Positions 60,982 to 64,000 of a stretch of 64,000 nucleotides of DNA are shown one piece after another. The stretch is from Thunnus maccoyii. Lineage: Eukaryota > Chordata > Actinopteri > Scombriformes > Scombridae. Numbering within the stretch: position 1 is the first letter of the stretch; the number at the start of each line of letters is the position of its first letter. A program made the position numbers and the translations under genes. The stretch spans positions 11,530,501 to 11,594,500 of the forward strand of contig NC_056550.1 in assembly GCF_910596095.1 (NCBI RefSeq). Reading direction: 5' to 3'. The notes below the pieces were generated by a model. The model ran no database searches, was not told where the DNA came from, and saw only the letters and a program-made list of their open reading frames with translations.

Positions 60982-61815
60982 CCTTTGGCTATTGCTTACC
61001 AGAACATCAACATTTTGTTCTTTTTGGATGCAAGCATCACGTGATGTATGAAGAGACCAATGACTGTCAAACTACTGACATGAGGACACCACTGAAGACT
61101 GCTCTGCTGCAGCTGGAGGAAAAGCAGAACCGATCTCTGACATACAAGCAACAATGAAACTCATCAGATTTCTCATTGGAAAAACTCCTTGCTTTTTGCT
61201 TCCCTGGGATGGTTATTGAGCTTTATCAAATGCAAACAAAAACTGTCATGTTTCAATTTGCAGATGATCCTAATAATAATGTGCATGACAATAGCATAGT
61301 TTTGTATGAATATTTTGGAAAATGTTGGATAACTTTGATGGGACTGTCTGTATAGGTGCTGTTCACAGTCCTCAAATATACAGTTTATAACGGAGTGTGG
61401 AGTGAAATTGACACTTTGCAATCGTTTAGAAAAGCAAACCTCGGGAATATTTCTCCGGAATAATTCTCCTTTTTCCATCTGGAAAAAGTGTAGATCAGCA
61501 GTGGATTTTCATCTTAATGATATAACTTATGTGAACAGTAAAACTCTAAATGTTCTACATTATACAGTATCAGTGGATGACTTGGTTAGTCGGTAACCGA
61601 TATACATACAGGATTGATTGAGGTAGACTCATAAACATTTCGATTATATAAAGGGAAAACAAACTTGATGGTGCACGGTATGCCATTTAGGCATACTAAC
61701 AGGGAAAACTATTCATCTCTGTCTTAATGTGTTAGCTAATGGGAAACACTGGCAATGTGGCTTTGAGAGAATGTTAATCAAATAAGTATTGAATAAATGC
61801 TCGTTAAGCCCCTTA
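60982..61815 (+). other. kcnj12: Probable 3' UTR of kcnj12
   Basis: No coding features; an AATAAA at 61792-61797 is the best poly(A) signal. Longer UTRs are usual for Kir genes, so more distal ends are possible. Confidence 0.5.
61792..61797 (+). terminator. kcnj12: Candidate polyadenylation signal of kcnj12
   Basis: Canonical AATAAA about 810 nt after the stop codon, within GAATAAATGCTCG. Confidence 0.5.
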
Positions 61816-62470
61816 GTTACTGTTGCTACCCCTGTCAAGCTTAATGTTCTTGGACAGCATATGCACTTTATAATGATAATGGAAGCTGACCACTGAAAAT
61901 TTGGCTTTCAACTTGGTCGGCTGAAATAACACAAGATAGTCTCTCCTGGAAGGCATTCACAAAAAGTGACAGAAATACCAGTGTAACGAATGAAAAGAGA
62001 GAGAAGTTTAAATCCTGATTACCTTACAACTTCAACACACATGGCCAATCACTGCATGAGGTGATGAAGACTTTCGGTTTCATAAAGTTACACAAATTAT
62101 TGGACACAGTTGACCCATGTAAAAGACATGGACATAAAGATATAGCATGTTATTGTAGACCCACTATTACAACTATTAAATGCTTTAGGATAAGGACTAT
62201 CCAGGACCAGCTTCCACACACTGTAGAAATACTTCATGATTAATACACTGGTCTGAATGAGGGTTTTGTTAAAAGTAATCTGTAACCCCACACAAAATGA
62301 TGTAGCTTGAAATGTCACTGGCCTTGGAAGTAATGCTGGGTTAGGTTAATACTGTGGGTAGTAAGCTAGTCAGCCAGGCATGCTAACACTTGCAGTTTAC
62401 ATTAGAATAAACACACTGTTTAATCCATTCCTTACACCTTTTCTTTTGTATATTTGGTTTTGGTGAGGGT

Positions 62471-62529
62471 TAGCTAGGCAACTGTAATATTTCTCTGACA
62501 TGTGGAGAAATATTATAGTTGCCTAGCTA
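62471..62529. repeat. 25-bp inverted repeat with one mismatch
   Basis: Arms 62471-62495 and 62505-62529 pair with a single mismatch around a 9-nt loop. The arm starts TAGCTAGGCAACT. It lies downstream of kcnj12. Confidence 0.9.
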
Positions 62530-62639
62530 TGTTTGGACAATCACTGTTTGGGCAAAGTGATATCATGGGATGACATAAATAGCATGCCATTTTAAGGAAA
62601 TTTTGCATCATGTCTACGCATTTTAAGCTTTTCGCATGT

Positions 62640-62770
62640 CATTTAATGCTGTTGGTTAGTTTTAGGCACAATCAAATGCGGAAAAATGTCCTGACATGGC
62701 GGTAAAAGTGTCCAGTTAAAATGTCCCAATGTGACGGTAAAAATGTCCGGTTAGTGGTCTCGAGCAGTAC
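62640..62770 (+). repeat. Short tandem-like repeat with GGTAAAA.TGTCC units
   Basis: Three diverged units of about 30 bp: ATGGCGGTAAAAGTGTCCAG, then AAAATGTCCCAATGTGACGG, then TAAAAATGTCCGGTTAG. Related, inverted, to 55215-55380. Confidence 0.6.
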
Positions 62771-64000
62771 TCTCCTGCTGCTTTTACAACTTTTTGCCTT
62801 TTTGCCTAACTATCTAGCCATCCACCCAACATCCACCCATCCCACCTCCTCCCCAAAAGCCAAAATCACCTTATAAAAGAAAAGAAAGAGACATTATATT
62901 GACGTCATCTGAAATGTGTCACTTCCCCTGTCACTCAAACGTAACTATAGGTCATTTTTGGCAACTCTAAATGGCGTGAAATGACATGCAAAAAGCAAAA
63001 AAATGTGTAATCATAACAGGGGCTGGTCAGGGGCAGGTCTGGTGAACAGTCAACTGACTTTAGTTTGTCAATTCTTCTCAGATGTGGTCTGTATTTCCCT
63101 TTATAGGGAAATAAAAACACAATTGTACATAAAGTCCGTATTTCACAGTTGAGCCATTTTCTCCTCATAAATGTGATGCTGCAGGTCAAAATGCAGTCAT
63201 GATGGCCTGTGTATATATATATACAAAATGAGAAATAACCAAAGACAAATAAGAAGCATTCAAAGTTAAACCCCCTCTGTGACCTCAGGACATAAAAATA
63301 CAGCAACAACAGGAGAATTTAAGTGAAACTCCTCACATATTGGTAATCAAAGACTTATTTTGGAAGGCCCCCACAGGCAGCAGAGGAGTCTAATTAAAGT
63401 CATCTGAAATGAAACTGTCACATCAATGACCTGTGGGAGACTGAGTGGACTGTGTCACATCTGTGCTCCATATTGAGTTTAAAGGCCAAATTAAAAAAAC
63501 AAAAAACAAATATTGACCAAAGAGAAGTCCTGACACACATATTTTCTACAGATTTGACTACATGAGCTCTGGAAGGTCACAAGATCAGAAGCTTGTAACA
63601 AGCTCTAAACCAGATGTAGATGCATTATATGTGTGGGTCACTATGGGATAAGATGAGATGATAAATTCTAGTTCAAGATCTTAAATAAATGTGAGTCACA
63701 CAACAAACCACAATGAAGAAGTAAGAAATAAGCAGTCAAATCAGAGTTTAAACAAATCAAACTTTAACCTGAGAAAACTTTAAGTATATTAAGTTTAAGC
63801 TCTTAGTATATAAAGTAAAATAATATAAAAACAAAACAATTCAATTCAAGAATAATTTAAATTAATCATGATCATCTTCATACAGAGCTTTGACCTGATC
63901 TGTTCATGTTGTGATAAATCACACGCACGGCTACATATGATTTAATTAGCTGTTTGGTTCATTTGTCCATGTTCTCTGCCAGTGACATTTAATTATCATC

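Larger units (their letters stand above)
61816..64000. other. Intergenic or distal 3' region right of kcnj12
   Basis: Apart from the inverted repeat at 62.5 kb, the tandem-like units at 62.7 kb and a short (TA)n at about 63212-63222, the sequence is AT-rich. I see no exon, tRNA or other RNA gene. Confidence 0.5.

Noticed and set aside
1-64000. Search for tRNA, rRNA, CRISPR, phage or bacterial operon features
   Set aside because: No tRNA B-box with matching cloverleaf, no regularly spaced direct repeats with spacers, and no prokaryotic gene arrangement was found.

Overview
The window reads as nuclear DNA of a ray-finned (teleost) fish. Genes are split by introns with GT-AG borders, there are long AT-rich introns and intergenic stretches, many (CA)n/(GT)n and other microsatellites, and many short non-autonomous transposons of types common in teleosts. 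No bacterial, CRISPR or viral feature is visible. Every gene was rebuilt by hand from reading frame, splice signals and exon phase; expression was not available.

Layout, left to right. (1) 3-3677, plus: the last five coding exons of cramp1 (cramped chromatin regulator), then a roughly 1.8 kb 3' UTR. (2) 7925-10361, minus: complete coding region of dhrs7b, a membrane-anchored short-chain dehydrogenase/reductase, with a probable non-coding first exon ending at 11799. (3) 14604-17258, minus: tmem11, two exons, a mitochondrial inner-membrane morphology protein. (4) 21256-24433, minus: natd1, three exons, a small GNAT-fold protein. (5) 26535-45211, plus: a 22-exon gene for an M-RIP/TRIOBP-family scaffold (best match mprip) with one complete PH domain and very long coiled coils, including one 2,895-nt exon. 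(6) 59713-60981, plus: kcnj12, an inward-rectifier K+ channel encoded in one coding exon.

The order dhrs7b-tmem11-natd1-(mprip)-kcnj12 resembles human 17p11.2, where DHRS7B, TMEM11, NATD1, MAP2K3 and KCNJ12 are neighbours and MPRIP lies in the same band. No map2k3 exon was recognised here. cramp1 maps elsewhere in human (16p13.3), so its position beside dhrs7b is a lineage-specific junction. The genes look like independent housekeeping or tissue genes rather than parts of one pathway.

The least ordinary items are: the mprip-like gene, which appears to keep only the last helix of the first PH domain of M-RIP behind a tiny 17-nt start exon; two perfect long hairpins (35 bp and 32 bp stems); a three-layer nest of transposons at 56.3-57.9 kb; a degenerate Harbinger-type element with a recognisable Myb/SANT-like reading frame; a 61-bp Tc1-type remnant that is almost only two termini; and promoter motifs (TCTCGCGAGA at dhrs7b, a divergent pair of ZNF143-type sites at tmem11). 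I did not find a convincing undescribed molecular system.
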